Shown piece after piece: positions 14,801-23,918 of a stretch of DNA of 64,000 nucleotides. The notes under the pieces are model-generated. The model saw only the letters and a program-made list of their open reading frames with translations, searched no databases and was not told where the DNA came from. Position 1 is the first letter of the stretch; the number at the start of each line of letters is the position of its first letter. A program made the position numbers and the translations under genes. The stretch comes from Apostichopus japonicus (lineage: Eukaryota > Echinodermata > Holothuroidea > Aspidochirotida > Stichopodidae), in contig NC_092562.1 of the NCBI RefSeq assembly GCF_037975245.1, positions 22,027,054 to 22,091,053 on the forward strand, written 5' to 3'.

Positions 14801-17800
14801 TGAATATATCAGCTGTTAATCGACTCGACTTTGATGGGTTTGATAATACGTTTGATTTCGAGAGGATTCATGGTTTTTCGGACGTTACAATGGTATCATT
14901 CATCGGTGATAGTAATGTAACTCACTACTTCCAAATTGAATCATCTAGCAACCTAAGGACCTTTGAAAAGGTGAAAGCTGGCTTGCAATACAGCGTGGAC
15001 AGCGAGATGTACGGTACAGGTCAACTTTTGGGAACATTCGTTGTCTACAATAACTATGACGTCCTCAGTTTCAGCTTAGGAGAGGTGTCACTGAAAGGTG
15101 ATTTGACTTCTTACCTTGTTAACTCAACATTTGGCCACTTTTCAGAAGTACACGACATGGCTGGACCATTTGCCTACAGTTTTGCAAACTCTGAAGGAAA
15201 TTACGATCTTTCATTGTCTTTTTTCAACGCAACCGGCAACTACACTAGTAGCACAACGGGAAGGAAGAGCATGTTCGTTGTTGAAAACGTGACGAACGAA
15301 TGGCATTACGTTTCATCAACATCCATCTCTAATATGAATATTAAGGCAGGCACGTCACTGGTTCACGCTACTGGTTTTGCATCGCACGAATTACTTCTTA
15401 ACACCTTTCAGTTTCACTGGGATACGCCACTTGGTAACATCAAAACCGAAGTTCAACACAATCAGCAAAATATGCAAAATATCTTTACTTTTCATTCTTC
15501 TTCAATAACATTCGACTTCCGTATCGATGGAAAATTCGTCAATACAACTAGCTATTACTATGTAATGGGTGAGGGATTCCTTGATCTCTTCACATTCGAC
15601 AGTTTTAATATTTCTGCTTATCATGATGGTATGACTCGCTTTGGTCGTTCGTCAGCAGGATATGATCTAGTCATCACAGAGGTGTCCACTTTAAGTTTTA
15701 AAGAATTTTGCCACATGGAGAGTATGAACTTTACATCAAGCATATTCAATCTGAGTACCATGCTGGAGAATAGGGTTCACAACTTCAAAGGTTTTATGAA
15801 GTACGATTTTGCATCATCAGAGAGTATCATCAATCTTCAAAGCCACCTCCTGCATCACCAGTTTTACTCGATTTTAAGGGCGACCGAATCTAAAGGCGTG
15901 ACACAATTGGATAGAGTCGAAGTTAGATCTAGAATGAACACGACGTCATCAATTCATCGGCATATCTTCAATACAAACCTTACCGTTTCTGGCATGAGGG
16001 GTGTTTTTAAGGTAGACAATATTAATTGGAACGTCGTCGAACAAATTCAGTTCAGTAATCTTTCCATTGATGTTAGCTCTGTGTATGGACATAACGGCCA
16101 GACTTCATTGTTTACTTACGACGGTTTAAGTATTAAGTCTAATGTTTCGATATCAAGTCCCAAACTACTTTTCAAAACTGATTATTCATATAACGTACTG
16201 GGTTCCTCTGGATTATTCCAAAGAGAGAACGTCAAGTTCTGGGGCATGACTTCCTTTAGAGCATATAAAGTATCAGGAAGGATCGTATTTGAGTCTGATG
16301 TGAAAGATCAGACAGGTATATCGTCGTTTGCCGAATATCATACGAAGCATAACATCACTTTCGAAAGTCCATTCATCAATTTGACTTCCGTGGAACGTAT
16401 GGAAATGCAAGATCAATTGCACATGCTCTACTTCAAAAGACTACAGAATAATGGAACCTTCAATTTGACAATTCTGGGAGAAAACATGCACCATGGGTGG
16501 AGCACGTTAGTAGAAGACAGCTCTGGCTGGTGGACACTACAAAATATGGTGTTCACGTACGACTTTATGAGTCAAGGCTCTGTTAATTGCTCGAACTCCT
16601 TTCTTTTTACTATTGGCGGCTGCTCTGGGTTCGGTCATTTTGAAGAGATGGTTTTAAGTCATACTACGCAGATATCAAGTGAAATGCTTAATGGTACGTC
16701 ATCGGCTAACTATACCCTGGCAGGGGTTAACGGTGATGTGAAGAGAATTTCTGGTGGGTCAAATGCAGCATTTGATACACCGGTGGGAAGATTGATTGGC
16801 GATGCAACAACTGTAGTAAGAAAATATGGTAAAACGTATCACCTCCACTGGATCACTCCAATCGGAGAGATCAATATGACGATCGATCACGTTCAGAAAA
16901 AAATTAAAACCCTATTCCAGTTTGATAGTGCAAGTATTAGTGTTACATCCAGTGTGTCTGGGAGCGTAGTTAATGGCACAGGAAACATGATAATTTCTGG
17001 AAATGGGTTTAAGAGCTTAGCTACGTTTTCAAAATTCAATGTTACCGCCGATCTTGAGGCACAGGCTTTAGTATTAGGAATGGTATCCGGGGATTTCAGT
17101 ATGCACCTTACAAAAGTAAATGGCTTCAGTTTCAAAAAATTCTACATGTCCGAAAGTTTGAATTCTAGCACCGAGAATACTAAATTTGCGAGCATGCTAT
17201 CTTACAATATGAAGAATACTGTTGGGTTCTTCAATATAGATTACGTTCAGCTTTTGACCGGAGTACATGCTCAGAGTCCTTTCGTTGATACCAGTTTCTT
17301 CTATGGAGCCGAAGCACAAGGCGTTCGTGGACCAACCCAAGTTCAGAGATTTAATTGCACAACCGCTGTCAAATGCTCTTCCTCGTTATTTGTCTACAAG
17401 TTAAAGACTGACGTGGTGGTGGATAACTCACAGAGTATATCACACGTGGACTACATAGCAATCATGTTTGAAAATTCAGTAGAGAGTGGTCAATCAGCCA
17501 TGCTGGCTGTAGGTGGGTTTGAGCTCATAGGGCAGCAATCAACACTAGTTTACGAAAAATTGGTTGCTGGAGCAAACGTTACTGTATCGACATCGCCTAT
17601 TAGTTTATCTTTGCAAGAAACTTACGAAGTAGTGGATTCTAATGGCTTGTTTAGTAGTAAGAGTTTCAGGTTAACTTCTAGAGGTACGATGAACTCGGTG
17701 CTTTCATCCGGGGATTTCGAGCTTCTAGCTGGAACTGCCAATCAAAATGGAGCGTTCACTTTTGATAACGCAGTCATGTCGTTGCTATCCACAATTAATA

Positions 17801-19887
17801 GCCCAACGACAAACTTAACATTAGATACCAAGTTTGAGATCCAAGGTCAAGTTCGATTTTTGCACTACAAGTATTTTAACCATAGTGCATTCATGTATTT
17901 GGATATGCCAGGGGAAGTAATGCAGCATTCTTACACGTTCCAATTAGAAGAAGGATCTGGATGGTTTCGCAACCGTGCCATGAATATGACCTACAGTGGT
18001 GAAGACACCGGATTGTTTAACTCCTCCGTTTCATATCAATATTCTCGTGGTGATCCTTCAGACGCCGGTGTACACGAAGGATTTCAATATCAGATCAATA
18101 TCGCTAGTAGTTTCCTGAATGCCTCCTCCAGTAGCATTTCGTCTACATATGAACCTACAAAACTTGCCGACGATGATAATGATTTCGAAGAGTTTGAAGC
18201 AAATCTTGCAACTCCGCTTGGTGATTTTTATGGGTTTGGCCTAATGCAAACTAGGAATTTCGAAAAAGTAATACACTTCCATTTCGTAACTGCATTTGGG
18301 GAAGGTAATGTTACCATGACCGTAGCAAGAAATAAGTTTGTCAATCCATTCCAATTTGAAGATGCTAGTTTGAAAGTTGATACAATTTTTACTGGTAAGT
18401 TTGTAAACATGTCAGGCTTTTCTCTTTTAGCTGGAAAAGGCTTTTCTGGCCCCTTTAACTTTGTCAATTTCACCGTGACAAGTAAATATGTTTCTAGTTT
18501 ACCGTTGGAAACAACAGCTAGTTCTGATGCTTTTATGTATATCACTCATATGAATGGTTTAGCATTCGAAAAGTGTCATTTTGCTGAGAACTACCAAGTT
18601 GACTCCGACTTTCTGAATGCAAATGCAATGCATGAAACAACCGTTAACAATTTACGCGGTGTCTTTGACTTTGACTATGGGTTAACTGCGGCTGATTTCC
18701 AAGTTCGCAGCAGTAAAGTTGACTTAGGTTATGGCTTTATTTCTGACATATCTGGTGCTCAAGGCGTATCTCATTTCAAGAGGTTTAGATGGAGTTCTAG
18801 TGCAAACACTTCTTTGCCAATGTTCACACATCAACTCAGCGGCGAGCTCAACATATCCAGTATGGCGGGACTTACTCAAGCAAAACACATGACAGCGGAG
18901 TTTGTGCACTTATTGGAAACTGGTGGACTATCCTTTCTAGGTAACGGCGACTTCGAACTCGTGGATAGCACTGCCACATTCACTTTTGACACAGTAAACG
19001 TACTCGTAAACGTTTCAATGAAGAATGCCGATAAAGCTATGAAGTTAACTTTCACTCATGTCGTGTACAATTCTACCGGATTTTTGTTTTTTGATGAGTT
19101 CACTGAAACAAGCGTTTGTGAAATAACATCATCCGACTCATCAAGCAGCTATAGCTCATACTTACAATACCTCCAAGGTCGTGGTTTGTTTAATTTCGGT
19201 GATTTCTCGACTGGCACCAATGCATTGTTCAGCAATTCCAAAACCAATTGGACCTTTGATATGCACACGAAAATTCACAATGCAACCAACTTTTTGTACT
19301 TCAAACTGATGGACACCAACTGTAGTATTAGTATGAACATAGGTGATGAAGACATGAATCATATGTATCGAATGATTATGACAGATTCCTCTGGATGGTC
19401 GAAGTACGGTCAAATAGATATAGTTTACGAAGGCGAGAACAGAGGAGTCTTCAACTCGAATGCCTCCTATCATTTTCATGTCGATGGTATGTCAGAGATG
19501 TGGGTCTACGATGAATTCAGTAATACCTACATGGTGGAATTCAACAGTGAGCTGATGAACGGTAGTGTCCATAGCAATGCATCTATCACTCAGTCAGAGG
19601 GCTTTCTCTCATTTCTTGAAATCAAAGGACAAACATCAGCACGAACATCGAATGGTCTCGGTGAAGCGGAGGGAATGATCCTACTTCATGCCAGTGACGT
19701 CAGTGTGCCACTGAAGGCTAAGGATTTCTCTTTCCACGGGTCAGTATCTTTTGAAGACTTTTTGCAATCGGGTGTTACTGCCAAGGCAGACTCATTATCA
19801 CTACCGCAAAACCACGAAGGATTATATGCTTCATGGTCACTAGAGAGTCAAATGGGTTCGGCAAACTTTTCCACTGGCATCTTGTAA
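243..19887 (+). CDS. Large lipid transfer protein (apoB/apolipophorin-like), 5' end outside window
   Basis: Secreted lipid carrier of the apoB/apolipophorin/vitellogenin superfamily. Coding exons: 243-498, 1184-1448, 2558-2686, 2931-3313, 4351-4588, 5204-5530, 6374-6571, 7210-7412, 7856-8114, 8363-8463, 9180-9352, 9957-10335, 10768-10999, 11193-11403, 11963-12231, 13071-13359, 13733-19887. All junctions are GT-AG and phases agree throughout, giving 3354 codons plus stop. Exons 1-10 match the order of blocks in vertebrate apoB: helical domain with a conserved Cys pair, then ALFGSEGFFP, LGHELGF and PTGVGL motifs, i.e. the lipovitellin-like transfer module. Exon 11 has a polybasic cleavage candidate. 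The rest should be beta-rich lipid-binding sequence. The signal peptide and first few hundred residues lie upstream of the window. No C-terminal von Willebrand D domain is visible. I do not assign an orthologue name; apolipophorin-like is the safest label. Confidence 0.93.
1184..1448 (+). CDS. LLTP exon 2: helical domain with conserved Cys pair
   Basis: Acceptor ATAG|CGAG, donor GAG|GTAAGA. The peptide has LLQCGTLPCLSV, matching the apoB LVQCGQPQC region, followed by a helix pair. Its phase fits the previous exon (2+1 bases). Confidence 0.9.
1648..1716 (+). repeat. tRNA-derived relic (SINE-like)
   Basis: A perfect 7-bp acceptor-like pair, CTAGAAC with GTTCTAG, encloses a loop-like TGGATTGTAATCC and a B-box-like GGTTCGAATCG. 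The D and T arms do not fold well, so I see a decayed tRNA-derived repeat rather than a working tRNA. It lies in an LLTP intron. Confidence 0.4.
2558..2686 (+). CDS. LLTP exon 3: helical domain
   Basis: 43 codons in phase 0 between ACAG|CTT and AAG|GTAGCC. The peptide LPVPIRNFIQLLEGIIGEDC continues the helical repeats; the terminal Cys corresponds to the QIQDDC position of apoB. Intron 3 just downstream contains a (TA)n(TG)n microsatellite. Confidence 0.85.
2795..2835. repeat. (TA)n(TG)n microsatellite
   Basis: Alternating TA then TG dinucleotides in LLTP intron 3. Confidence 0.95.
2931..3313 (+). CDS. LLTP exon 4: helical domain core
   Basis: Begins ALGNIGAVADQYDV after TTCTTAG and ends ...NPKLD before GTAATG. 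The motifs AIQALRRFQP and FLDNSRQNSVRVASFLFYM align with apoB AIQALRKMEP and FLDDASPGDKRLAAYLMLM. It ends in phase 2, completed by exon 5. Confidence 0.92.
4351..4588 (+). CDS. LLTP exon 5: end of helical domain into beta sheet
   Basis: Acceptor TTTGTTTCAG|C. The motifs YPKNWGKYSRRYEMARMF and MVPSSMMMRYALHAMG align with apoB residues around DFRKFSRNYQLY and YLPKESMLKTTLTAFG. Ends in phase 0 at GAG|GTACAC. Confidence 0.92.
5204..5530 (+). CDS. LLTP exon 6: ALFG/GFFP segment
   Basis: Encodes TGLQLEGFDEMADALFGSEG and then FFP, closely matching apoB [20 protein letters not shown]. A lysine-rich segment follows (EKAKRKLQKMKQR), then LIQIFENGQLVS. This is the strongest family signature in the gene. 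Phase 0 on both sides. Confidence 0.95.
6374..6571 (+). CDS. LLTP exon 7: LGHELGF segment
   Basis: 66 codons in phase 0. YIKVLGHELGFVTLDDLRQL aligns with apoB YLRILGEELGFASLHDLQLL. Acceptor CATGTAG|CCA, donor AAG|GTGAGA. Confidence 0.94.
7210..7412 (+). CDS. LLTP exon 8: PTGVGL beta-sheet segment
   Basis: Contains EVIVPTGVGLPLQCSLNGTA, aligned with apoB AFELPTGAGLQLQISSSG. Begins after GTCAG and ends CCCAG|GTTTGA in phase 2. Confidence 0.93.
7856..8114 (+). CDS. LLTP exon 9: beta sheet
   Basis: Completes the split Ser codon. The peptide includes LRDMNIRLPMRQGKVGVAAA and LTVPDKPLVLLNVSSDKFY, resembling the apoB stretch of IIPSPKRPVKLLSGGNTLHL. Donor TCG|GTAAGT. Confidence 0.9.
8363..8463 (+). 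CDS. LLTP exon 10: short Cys-containing exon
   Basis: A 101-base exon between TTTTTACAG and GA|GTAAGT. It encodes CTQTRHVLGMELCILRGNWY, with two Cys that match a Cys pair in the corresponding region of apoB (SVCKQVFPGLNYC). Its phase requires one base from exon 11. Confidence 0.87.
8712..8995 (+). mobile_element. LINE 3'-end fragment with (ATGA)n tail
   Basis: In LLTP intron 10, the frame ending at 8835 reads KLAWFGHVTRHD and then EGGRRRGRQRRNW, a well-known C-terminal motif of non-LTR retrotransposon reverse transcriptase proteins. A frameshift follows, with recognisable continuation in another frame (KDWTGLDMQELLATAANRS). The copy ends in about nine (ATGA) repeats at 8956-8995, as CR1/L2/RTE-type tails do. 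It is a 5'-truncated, dead copy on the + strand; I cannot name the clade. Confidence 0.8.
9180..9352 (+). CDS. LLTP exon 11: polybasic (furin-like) insert
   Basis: Acceptor CAACAG|A, donor CCTG|GTAAGT. Between two beta strands (TSYNFEAQFEG and YVLRLNFSAPG) lies an insert rich in Lys, Asn and Arg whose core, at 9268-9297, reads RGRRFRRPRR and is followed by ES. It contains overlapping R-X-[K/R]-R sites (RGRR, RFRR, RPRR). Insect apolipophorin precursors are cut by furin into two subunits; a similar cut here would separate the transfer module from the tail. Confidence 0.88.
9268..9297 (+). other. Putative furin cleavage site in LLTP
   Basis: The codons read RGRRFRRPRR and are followed by ESGD. 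R-X-[K/R]-R is the furin consensus; RGRR, RFRR and RPRR all satisfy it. The site sits in an insert that has no counterpart in vertebrate apoB, between the lipid-transfer module and the beta-rich tail. Confidence 0.7.
9957..10335 (+). CDS. LLTP exon 12: beta-rich
   Basis: Acceptor TTGTAG|GT, donor TACTG|GTGAGT. The encoded peptide has strands such as VKWSLNIPEMGDLRIFAGLL and several N-glycosylation sequons (NVT, NAT, NET, NST, NYT, NAS). It corresponds to the start of the lipid-binding beta domain. Confidence 0.9.
10768..10999 (+). CDS. LLTP exon 13: beta-rich
   Basis: Acceptor ATTTCAG|G completes a Trp codon, and the donor ATG|GTAAGT leaves phase 0. Contains NGTDYKINPDKYVRADSYL and NLTLQSLAIKTP. 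No domain beyond the family beta region is recognised. Confidence 0.88.
11193..11403 (+). CDS. LLTP exon 14: beta-rich
   Basis: Acceptor CCTCCTCAG|AAT, donor AAAG|GTAAAT. The peptide NVSLFNASISRDVSKEDENT begins with two sequons. Ends after one base of a codon. Confidence 0.88.
11963..12231 (+). CDS. LLTP exon 15: beta-rich; donor set by phase
   Basis: Acceptor TGTTTCAG|AT. The reading frame stays open to a stop at 12328-12330, but only the donor AAC|GTGAGA at 12231 gives the phase 0 that exon 16 needs. Two other GT candidates (after 12316 and after 12353) give the wrong phase, and the second also includes the stop. Contains DCGYLFQINSS. Confidence 0.85.
13071..13359 (+). CDS. LLTP exon 16: beta-rich
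   Basis: Acceptor TTCCTCTAG|CTT, donor AATT|GTAAGC. Encodes LDVSNELSVVNKTTGTMITT and onward; ends after one base, completed as a Tyr codon by exon 17. Confidence 0.88.
13733..19887 (+). CDS. LLTP exon 17: giant terminal exon with 478-codon repeats
   Basis: A single 6155-base exon (about 2050 residues) that begins after TATATTTTCAG and ends at TAA. It is beta-strand-like, poor in cysteine (about a dozen) and has more than 50 N-X-S/T sequons. From about 15412 it consists of three tandem units of 477-478 codons, annotated separately. Exact spacing is shown by the Trp of an SGW motif at 16528, 17962 and 19396. The segment before 15400 may be an older degenerate copy, and the last 60 codons look like the start of a fourth. 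I recognise no named domain outside the family's lipid-binding beta region. Three AATAAA hexamers lie 130-160 bases after the stop, supporting a true gene end. Confidence 0.95.
15412..16842 (+). repeat. LLTP intragenic repeat unit 1
   Basis: First clear copy of the 478-codon unit (here 477 codons). Anchors: FHWDTPLGNI at 15412, GEGFLDLFTFDSFNI with Phe at 15577, LYFKRL with Leu at 16426, SSGWW with Trp at 16528, and FGHFEE near the end. The unit boundary is arbitrary; I start it at the F/L-H-W/F anchor. Confidence 0.88.
16843..18276 (+). repeat. LLTP intragenic repeat unit 2
   Basis: Second copy, exactly 478 codons. Anchors: LHWITPIGEI at 16843, GNGFKSLATFSKFNV with Phe at 17008, LHYKYF with Leu at 17860, GSGWF with Trp at 17962, and YSGEDTGLFNSSVSY. 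Protein similarity to the neighbours is low, but the spacing is almost unchanged. Confidence 0.9.
18277..19710 (+). repeat. LLTP intragenic repeat unit 3
   Basis: Third copy, 478 codons. Anchors: FHFVTAFGEG at 18277, GKGFSGPFNFVNFTV with Phe at 18442, LYFKLM with Leu at 19294, SSGWS with Trp at 19396, and YEGENRGVFNSNASY. After it the protein ends within about 60 residues. Confidence 0.9.
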
Positions 19888-20015
19888 TGTCATCGTGGAT
19901 TCGGAGCTTAAATACGTTCTTCGTGACATTTTAAGTCCTTGATGAGCTAGTTAAACAAATTTCATGTATTCCTCTCCTCTAATTTCAAAGTAAACTAAGC
20001 CGTTTTTTTTAACGT

Positions 20016-20045
20016 AATAAATAAATATTAATGATAAATAATAAA
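20016..20045 (+). promoter_or_regulatory. Polyadenylation signals of LLTP
   Basis: AATAAA at 20016-20021, overlapping AATAAA at 20020-20025, and another at 20040-20045, about 130-160 bases after the stop codon. Confidence 0.7.
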
Positions 20046-20198
20046 CAATCGACAGTGATATCATTGTTCTGTAAATTTGTTGTTCCTCTTTTTGGGGTGG
20101 GCGTGGGGGCATTTTTTTTTGGGGGGGGGGCACAATTGTGTTACGATAAAACTGTTCGAAAGCGACCAAAACGATACAATTTGGCATCAGCAGCGTTA

Positions 20199-20395
20199 TT
20201 GATTGATTGATTCCGAATAATTCACCACATCGCCATTGGGACTGTACCTCCGGACTGCTCATGGTTTACTCCCGACGCTTTACCAATGAATGGGTATAGC
20301 CGCAAGGCAGCGGAGCTGTACTATAAAGGTTGACAAGCCCGGCCTACCGAAACCATCTGGTTTTGAAGCCCAATCGGACCGCCACTTCTGTCAGT
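20199..20395 (-). mobile_element. Probable non-LTR retroelement 3' end, (ATCA)n-type tail
   Basis: Read on the minus strand, a moderately GC-rich non-coding block ends in tandem AATC units (20199-20212). That pattern resembles the 3' UTR and tail of CR1/L2-like elements. No coding motif remains, so the call rests on the tail and base composition only. Confidence 0.45.
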
Positions 20396-20399
20396 TATT

Positions 20400-23079
20400 A
20401 GATTATTAGATTCAAGGAATTAGTTACTTTGTTGCAAATTGTTGATACATTAGATGAACAAGTAATCATTTCGCTGAAAATTACTACAATATTTACATGA
20501 GGATCTTAACATGTTGATGTTTCCATTGTATTACTTAGTCTTTACAATATTGGTATATTAATTTAATATAACAAATGTCTGATATTGGAAACCCTCGATT
20601 CCAGTCTGTGTTATCCACTCAAACAATTAATGTTAGAATTGGAACTGAATATCCTGGAGAAAATAATATAACTTGCAATATCCTTAAAACGAAAAGTTCG
20701 CTCTGTAGCACGCTATATATATATACATGAGACAACTGCACAGTAAGTTGTATAAAAGAGAGATACCATACTTGAAACTCAATAGACAACAAACATAACA
20801 CTTTTTTGCCGGCCTCAAAATATTATGTTTTGAATGTGTTACATATATTGTCTACGACAAAGACTGTTACATGCCACCAACGTGTGCTCTATCTTTTATA
20901 CATGAAGCTATAAGACATTCTCATTTGAAGAATTAGAAGAGAAAAAATTACAAATAATAAAATGATCAACAGTGACATTAAAATTTATCCCGAAAGATAG
21001 ATAAAAAATAACAAAAATTGGAAAATTATTGCAGTTAATAGTTTAGAAGCCAGAATAACTTACAGAACCTTTTAAATTGATCTGTACACTTAACAATTAT
21101 TTCTTGTTGAACTATGACGTATCAAAAATAAAGCCCGGCCGACATATCCAACCTCTAGATGATACCTTAACATGTAGTGCAGTCGTGATCTCCGATGGGG
21201 ATTTATAATCTATTCAACTCTACCTCACCCCTTTAGTGTTTCACTTCCAACCTCAGCTCTCTCACCCTCCCAGTGTGTAACAAGGCACCCCCGACCATCA
21301 ACCAATGTCATCTTGTAAATTGTGCACGTGTACGTGACACTTGAAATATCGATGCGTTAATTCCGCTCATATAATTGAATCGCGTTCCATGGGAGCCTAT
21401 ATTTACAGAATCGTACTCAGTGTACATAGCATTTATGTTTCACCCTGCTGAGGGTTTGAATGAACTTTGAATGACATGCAAACTGAATACCAGAGACCTG
21501 TATCACTTTTAGAAAAAGACCAATGGAAATAAGATATATCGAAAGCTCATTATTGCCAAACAAGAACAAAGCAAAAACAAACAAGATTCACATTTATTCT
21601 GATAGTCTGTTGGTTAGTTTTTTGGAGAGGGGGGGGGGGGGGATATATATTGCCTAGTATTATAATTCTCTTCCTAAAGATGAAGTTTGACCAAGCCGTT
21701 TGTCGTCATATATATTTGGCAATATGAAGATTTTTTTTCCTTCAAAAATGGCGTGGTTGTTTTGTGACAGATATATTTCGGCAAAACTGTTTTCCCGAAA
21801 CAAATTTCTCGAAAACATGGTAATATTTGGTTTTCGCAGAATTAACGTTCTATTTTTCTTTCTATTCTTCGCATTTGTTCAGTTATAGGAGAGTTGAAAG
21901 GTCATATATCTGTCTTCTAGGATGTGGTTACATTTTTCGGGTAACATTCTGTTCCCATCAAACAACTTAAAATTGGGTATTATCCAATCCTGTACATTAA
22001 CAACGGGGGGGGGGGGGGGGAAGGGGCGGTGGCGTAGCAAGTCGCAATCTAACACCGGTGCAGCAATAGAAATGGTCAACAAAGGGTAGTCCAACCATGA
22101 ATTGGGCTTTCGTGAAAATTGTTTTATGTTTGGCACCTCCAGACGCCCAGATATTGATACCCGGGATTTCTGTTGAGGATGGAATTTCCTTTCAATTCTC
22201 ACTTTTTGGAACTGTAATGAACAGTATGTATAACAGTAATACTGAAATGTAACAACAAATATTTTGATTTTGAAATCTGTGTTGGCAGCCGATCGGTGAT
22301 CATATTTTTTCGGGGGTTTCTCATAGTTACGCCGGGAAGGGGGGGGGGGGTGGGGAGGGTGTGTCCTAATATGTTTACGTAAACTAAAATCCCAATTGAT
22401 TGGTAGCGTTTTTCTCTAGGCTATTTATAAAACAGCTGGTTAATGTTTTTGGCATTCATAAGAAGATGAACTTCACATGAACCTACAATTTCTCACTAAC
22501 CTTACACGCACCGCACATTCTATTCAAAACCAATTACATTTACTTTTAGACCCACCTGTCAAAGAATTCTCTGATTTGATTCTGCTTTGCCCGGTATCGA
22601 TGCCTATAGAGACCAGAATGCGGCTCTTTTTATTACACCTGTTCTTATTCTGACCTCTCATCATAAGACTACACAACCGTTTTATCTGATTTAACTCCGT
22701 TCTCACACTACTCTTGTCATACATTCTTTGGACTGAGAGCAAGTTGTAGTCACCATTCGTGCTGGTGTTGGTCTGTTGCTCCTGACGTCTCTTTATCACT
22801 CGGAGAAAAGTTTATGTCATGAACATCTAGCCAAGGAAAGGTAAGACTTCATTTCAACATTTTCGATAAGTTTGCGAATTGTTTGCGAATTGAGACAAAT
22901 GACAACAATACATGTATGTAGAACGATTGAGTCCCACGGGTATGCACGCCATAGCATATCATGCCCATCATAAGTTTTAATTTACACAGCGGCAACGTAA
23001 TCACGTGGGCATAGGCCTATACACAAAACGATTGGTGTATGTTTCATTTTCGTATTACAGTTATGCTTCTTGTTATGTG
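20400..23079. other. Intergenic, no gene seen
   Basis: AT-rich with several G homopolymers (21629-21642, 22005-22020, 22339-22350). The open frames are short, non-conserved in appearance and not framed by convincing splice sites. I see no RNA gene. Confidence 0.6.
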
Positions 23080-23184
23080 CAGGGATGTGCCCAGGATTTC
23101 CTGAGTGCCGGTATACTGATCGATTTTTGAAGGTGCTCAGATGCCAAATGTTGGCACTTGTGTAGCTTTATAAGCACATACACA

Positions 23185-23918
23185 CAGGGGCGTAGCGAAG
23201 TTTTTGTTGTTGGGGGGGGGGGTGTGGAGAATTTGATTTGCCGACGGATCTGGAAATGGTGACTGAAATGGGGGAGGGGTCTAAGGGGAAGGGGTGTCCC
23301 CCTCCCCTTTGGCAATTTTTTAGTTTTGAAACGTCCTTAGATGCAATCTGGTGCATATTTTAAGTCAAGTTTGATTTGCCGACGGATCTGGAAGTGGTGA
23401 CTGAAATGGGGGAGGGGTCTAAGGGGAGGTGGTGTCCCCCTCCCCTTTGGAAAATTTCTAGTTTTGAAACGTCCTTAGATGCAATCTGGTGTATATTTTA
23501 AGTCAAATTTGATTTGCCGACGGATCTGGAAGTGGTGACTGAAATGGGGGAGGGGTCTAATTTTTAGTTTTGAAACGTCCTTAGATGCAATCTGGTGCAT
23601 ATTTTAGGTCAAATTTGATTTGCCGACGGATCTGGAAGTGGTGACTGAAATGGGGGAGGGGTCTAAGGGTAGGGGGTCTACCCCTCCCCTTTGGAAAAAT
23701 TAGTTTGAACGTCCTTAGATGCAATCTGGTGCATATTTTAAGTCAAATTTGGCACGGGAGAAGCTCCCGTTCTCCTTTTTCTTTTCAGCTTTCCTTCTTT
23801 CTTCCCATTCCGCTCTCTTCACCTTTTCTCCTTTTGCCGACAGACCCAAAATTTGCCGACAGCGACCAAATTATTGGGGGGGGGGGGGGTGTGACACCCC
23901 CCGCTCGCTACGCCCCTG
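23185..23918. mobile_element. Non-autonomous hAT-type element with 8-bp TSD
   Basis: Perfect 14-bp terminal inverted repeats, CAGGGGCGTAGCGA at the left and TCGCTACGCCCCTG at the right, flanked on both sides by the direct repeat CATACACA (23177-23184 and 23919-23926). An 8-bp duplication and CAGGGGCGTAG ends are typical of hAT transposons. The 734-bp body has a poly-G run near each end and an internal tandem repeat. It encodes no transposase. Confidence 0.9.
23235..23750. repeat. Internal tandem array of about 140 bp
   Basis: Units begin GATTTGCCGACGGATCTGGA at 23235, 23372, 23511 and 23617, each running through a GGGGGAGGGGTCTAA block and GTCCTTAGATGCAATCTGGT. Lengths are about 137, 139, 106 (internal deletion) and 134 bases. 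The array forms most of the hAT-type element. Confidence 0.92.

Noticed and set aside
19884-19890. Possible splice donor CTT|GTAATG at the end of LLTP exon 17
   Set aside because: The stop codon overlaps it and poly(A) hexamers follow closely; I see no downstream family-like exon. Kept as a testable alternative.
22021-22045. GGTGGCGTAGCAAG resembling a hAT element end
   Set aside because: I found no complementary partner end or 8-bp duplication within a reasonable distance.
22524-22799. Minus-strand open frame of 91 codons
   Set aside because: No recognisable motif, no splice context and a low-complexity Asn/Lys/Arg composition.
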